DNA from: JAKOQB01 sp036824465
GTDB lineage: Bacteria; Pseudomonadota; Gammaproteobacteria; Burkholderiales; Burkholderiaceae_F
Reading direction: 5' to 3'
Assembly: GCA_036824465.1 (NCBI GenBank)
Contig: DAITAC010000139.1
Location: 1-8,895 of the forward strand
Length of the DNA: 8,895 nucleotides
In this document: positions 6,408-8,895 of the stretch, piece after piece
How positions within the stretch are numbered: position 1 is the first letter of the stretch
Layout: each line of letters starts with the position of its first letter
Program-made: the position numbers and the translations under genes
Notes under the pieces: model-generated
What the model was told of the DNA's origin: nothing
The model's input: only the letters and a program-made list of their open reading frames with translations
Database searches by the model: none

Positions 6408-7306
6408 GATTGCATCTTCAGCGAGTCGTACTGCTCGTCCTGTGCATCGGCCAGGCGCGCAGCCATCTCCTGCGCCTCGCGCGCCAGCCGCGCTTGGCGG
6501 GCGGGCAGGCGCTTCTCGGCGACACCGGCGCGCACGGGGATGGTCGTCTCGGCGAACAACGCCTGGCGCAGGAACCGCATCGCGAAGGCGAGCGCCGCGC
6601 GATCGTCGTCGGCGACCTCGGCCAACGTTTCCGGCTCGACCTCGAACGTCGCCGCGAAAGATTCCGACGCGACGAAGCGGCGGAAGCCGTCGAGGTCGTA
6701 GCTGGCGAGGAAGAAGAGTTCGAAGCTCCTTGCCGGCGGCGTGCCGACCGTCGGACCGCTGGAGCGCTTCTTCAGCACGATCTCGCGCCATTCGCGGTTC
6801 GCTTCGTCGTAGACGTCCACGCGCTGTTCGGCGCGGTACTGCGCGATCGTCTGCTCGTGCGGCTCGTCGTGGCCGAGGCAGTGCGGCTCGCGCACGACGA
6901 AATAGGTGTCCTCGACCTGCGACGAATCGGTCTTGCGCAGCGCGACCGTGCCGAGCGCGTAATAGCGGCACGCCGCCGGACGGTCGGCGTAGATGCCGCA
7001 GCCAGCGGGCGTCAGATGCACGCAGGCGGTCGAACCAACCTGTCGCGCGAGCTTCAGCCCCGGCATGCCTGCGGCGTCCATCGCGAAATCGACCGTGTAG
7101 CGGTCGATTGCCTCGCGTGTGCCGATGCCGAAATGGCGGGCCATGCGCGCGATGTCCCAAGGTGTGAGCAAGATGTCGATGTTCTCGCAGCACTTGTTGA
7201 AGCAGGCGATCGCCTTGTGGCAGCGAAAGCGAAACGTGTCGTTCGCATGCAGCTGCACCGGCTCGACGGGCGAACTCGGCAGCGGATCGTGGACAGGTTC
7301 ACTCAT
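6404..7306 (-). CDS. YkgJ-family CxxxCC zinc/iron-chelating domain protein
   Basis: This 300-aa protein has an N-terminal cysteine-rich domain of the YkgJ (CxxxCC) type, predicted to bind zinc or iron. The pattern is C29-x5-C35-x3-C39-C40 (FRCHKAIACFNKCC), then C95, C103 and C113 in the segment ACVHLTPAGCGIYADRPAAC. Residues about 115-200 hold aromatic and acidic patches, and the C-terminus (about 262-295) is Arg/Ala/Glu-rich and likely helical. The ATG at 7306 lacks a clear SD. It follows aprA by 73 nt on the same strand with no terminator visible, and its stop overlaps the start of the dsrC-like gene, so aprA-ykgJ-dsrC-like is likely one transcript. No enzymatic function is established for the family. 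A role in metal or thiol handling for the sulfur pathway is inferred from context only. Confidence 0.88.
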   Translation of the reverse strand: MSEPVHDPLPSSPVEPVQLHANDTFRFRCHKAIACFNKCCENIDILLTPWDIARMARHFGIGTREAIDRYTVDFAMDAAGMPGLKLARQVGSTACVHLTPAGCGIYADRPAACRYYALGTVALRKTDSSQVEDTYFVVREPHCLGHDEPHEQTIAQYRAEQRVDVYDEANREWREIVLKKRSSGPTVGTPPARSFELFFLASYDLDGFRRFVASESFAATFEVEPETLAEVADDDRAALAFAMRFLRQALFAETTIPVRAGVAEKRLPARQARLAREAQEMAARLADAQDEQYDSLKMQS

Positions 7307-7379
7307 GGCGGCGCGTGATTGTGGCGGCGAACGAGGCGGAAGGTCCGGCCCCGTTTGGCAGTTCAGCCGACGTGCACTT

Positions 7380-8895
7380 TCACTTGATGAGCTGCACGTA
7401 CGGGACCTTCTTGATCGCCCACTTCTTCGTTTCGCGGTCGTAGCGGGAGTTGACGAAGCACTTCCAGTTTTCGTCGTCGATGTAGTTGTGGTCCATCCGG
7501 TAGTAGAAGCCGGGATAGCGGGTTTCCTCGCGGAACTGGATGTGCTTCATGTGCGCCTCGGCGGCCACGATGCGGTGAAAGTTCTCCCAAGCGCGCAGCA
7601 GTTCGTGCAGATCCTTCGCGCGCATCTTCAGCGCGTCTTCCTTCAGCATCTCCAGCTTCTGTTCCGCCATCTGCAGCAGCTTGCCATTCGTGCGGTAGTA
7701 GGTACCGACGCCGGCGACGTACTCGTCCATGATCTTCTGCAGCCGGAACTGCAGCATCTTGGGCGTGATGTAGTGCGGATTGATATCAATCGCGGTGGTG
7801 TAGTTCTTGTGCTCGAGGAACGTGCGCACCGGGCGATAGACCTCGTCGACCAGGTCCTTGGTGTCGCGTTCTGGCGTCGGCTTCCAGTCCTTGTTGTCGA
7901 GCGCGAATTTCACCATCGCCTTGGCGGCAATGCGCCCCTCAGTGAAAGAGCCCGAACTGAACTTGTGGCCGGAGGCGCCCACGCCGTCACCGGCGGTGAA
8001 CAGGCCCTTGACGGTAGTCATGCTGCGATAGCCCCAGCTCCATTCCTTGGGCACACCGGGCAGATCCGTCGGACCCGACACCCAGATGCCGGCGCAGCCG
8101 GAGTGTGAGCCGAGCAGATACGGCTCGGTCGGCATGATTTCCGACGGCGTCTTCTCCGGCTCGATGTTCTCGCCGGCCCAGATGCCGCACTGGGCGATCG
8201 TCATGTCGAGGAAGTCCTCCCACGCCTCCGCTTCGAGGTGCTTGACCTCCTTGGGCGTCATGTTCTCCGCGAGCTTCTTCATTGCCGCGGGCGTGTCCAT
8301 CATGATCGGGCCGCGTCCGGCGATCATCTCCTCGAGCATGATGTGGTTGCGCAGGCACGTGCCCGGCACGCCCAGACCATACTTTCCAAAGCGCTTCTCG
8401 TCCTTGATGATGTCACCGCGCAGCGCGTTGTAGTCCTCGCCGAAGCCGTTCATCACGTTGGCCTTGAACAGCAGGAACCACGCGCCCACGGGGCCGTAGC
8501 CGTCCTTGAAGCGCGCCGGCACGAAGCGGTTTTCCATCATCGTCATCTCGGCGCCGGCCTCGGCCGCCATCGAGTAGGTCGAACCCGCATTCCACACCGG
8601 ATACCACGCGCGACCCGTGCCTTCGCCGACCGAGCGCGGGCGGAACACGTTGACCGCGCCGCCGCACACCAGCAGGCAGGCCTTGAACCTGTACACGTAC
8701 AGCTTGTGATCGCGCACCGAAAAGCCGGCCGCGGCCGCTACTCGGCTCGGATCGTTCTTGTCGTTGATCAGCCGCACGATGAACACGCGCTCCTGGATGT
8801 TGTCCATCCCGAGCGCCTTCTTCGCGGCCTCGGCGACGATCCACTTGTAGGACTCGCCGTTGATCATGATCTGCCACTTGCCCGAGCGCACCGGC
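7380..8895 (-). CDS. aprA: AprA, dissimilatory adenylylsulfate (APS) reductase alpha subunit (5' end outside window)
   Basis: AprA is the FAD-containing catalytic subunit of APS reductase. It interconverts APS with sulfite plus AMP, paired with ferredoxin-like AprB. About 505 codons are present, open to the right edge; the full protein is usually about 620-660 aa, so the N-terminal FAD fold is missing. From the window edge the segments in order are KWQIMINGESYKWIVAEAAK; ACLLVCGGAVNVFRPRS; the substrate-site region RFVPARFKDGYGPVGAWF; GSHSGCAGIWVSG with the His expected near the flavin; the FAD segment GLFTAGDGVGASGHKFSSGS; and the C-terminal RYPGFYYRMDHNYIDDENW followed by KVPYVQLIK and TGA. 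The frame is intact throughout. A GTG at 8891 is not a credible start because the frame continues upstream. Direction (oxidative or reductive) cannot be read from the sequence; the CysA-less DsrCs and former sat neighbour suggest a sulfur oxidiser. Confidence 0.97.
   Translation of the reverse strand, partial: PVRSGKWQIMINGESYKWIVAEAAKKALGMDNIQERVFIVRLINDKNDPSRVAAAAGFSVRDHKLYVYRFKACLLVCGGAVNVFRPRSVGEGTGRAWYPVWNAGSTYSMAAEAGAEMTMMENRFVPARFKDGYGPVGAWFLLFKANVMNGFGEDYNALRGDIIKDEKRFGKYGLGVPGTCLRNHIMLEEMIAGRGPIMMDTPAAMKKLAENMTPKEVKHLEAEAWEDFLDMTIAQCGIWAGENIEPEKTPSEIMPTEPYLLGSHSGCAGIWVSGPTDLPGVPKEWSWGYRSMTTVKGLFTAGDGVGASGHKFSSGSFTEGRIAAKAMVKFALDNKDWKPTPERDTKDLVDEVYRPVRTFLEHKNYTTAIDINPHYITPKMLQFRLQKIMDEYVAGVGTYYRTNGKLLQMAEQKLEMLKEDALKMRAKDLHELLRAWENFHRIVAAEAHMKHIQFREETRYPGFYYRMDHNYIDDENWKCFVNSRYDRETKKWAIKKVPYVQLIK

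Noticed and set aside
6410..7318. 302-codon plus-strand frame opposite the YkgJ-family gene
   Set aside because: It has no family features and low-complexity Arg/Ala/Val content. The minus-strand frame has a clear cysteine motif and coupling to the next gene.
7307..7379. Possible terminator between aprA and the YkgJ-family gene
   Set aside because: No stable GC hairpin followed by a T run is visible on the minus-strand transcript.
7119..8108. 329-codon plus-strand frame opposite aprA
   Set aside because: It is antisense to a highly conserved aprA with an intact frame and has no independent support.

Overview
The window is a GC-rich stretch from a dissimilatory sulfur-metabolising bacterium. 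It carries the 3' part of aprA (APS reductase, alpha subunit), complete qmoA and qmoB, and the 5' part of qmoC, all on the minus strand. It also has two DsrC/TusE-family genes and a wrecked ATP-sulfurylase (sat) remnant. The gene content and the type of DsrC homologue suggest a chemolithotrophic proteobacterial sulfur oxidiser, probably beta- or gammaproteobacterial. That placement is an inference; there is no rRNA or other taxonomic marker here.

Layout in minus-strand transcription order (right to left): aprA (5' end outside the window; aprB would be expected beyond it), a YkgJ-type CxxxCC metal-binding protein, and a DsrC-like protein that overlaps it by GTGA. A mixed-orientation block follows, made of a plus-strand small alpha/beta-barrel protein (5619-6044), a minus-strand DUF202 membrane protein (5095-5469) and a plus-strand second DsrC-like protein (4709-5071). 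Next, on the minus strand, come a degenerate C-terminal sat fragment (about 4679-4350), qmoA, qmoB, a 164-bp element with perfect 15-bp terminal inverted repeats, and qmoC running off the left edge.

How it works together: AprBA oxidises (or reduces) between sulfite plus AMP and APS. QmoABC links AprBA to the membrane quinone pool through flavin/FeS subunits (QmoA, QmoB) and a haem-b membrane subunit (QmoC). In sulfur oxidisers Sat normally converts APS to sulfate and ATP. The copy in this cluster is broken, so that step must be done by a gene elsewhere or by another route. DsrC-family proteins carry or sense sulfur on cysteine. Both copies here keep the internal cysteine (CysB) but lack the C-terminal CysA, so neither looks like a canonical DsrC trisulfide carrier.

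The most interesting points are the sat pseudogene joined to qmoA by TGATG, the transposase-less inverted-repeat element that supplies part of the qmoB stop codon and the possible ribosome-binding site of qmoC, a 141-aa protein with a Cys / His-x3-His / Glu pattern resembling the active site of sulfur oxygenase reductase, and the pair of CysA-less DsrC homologues.
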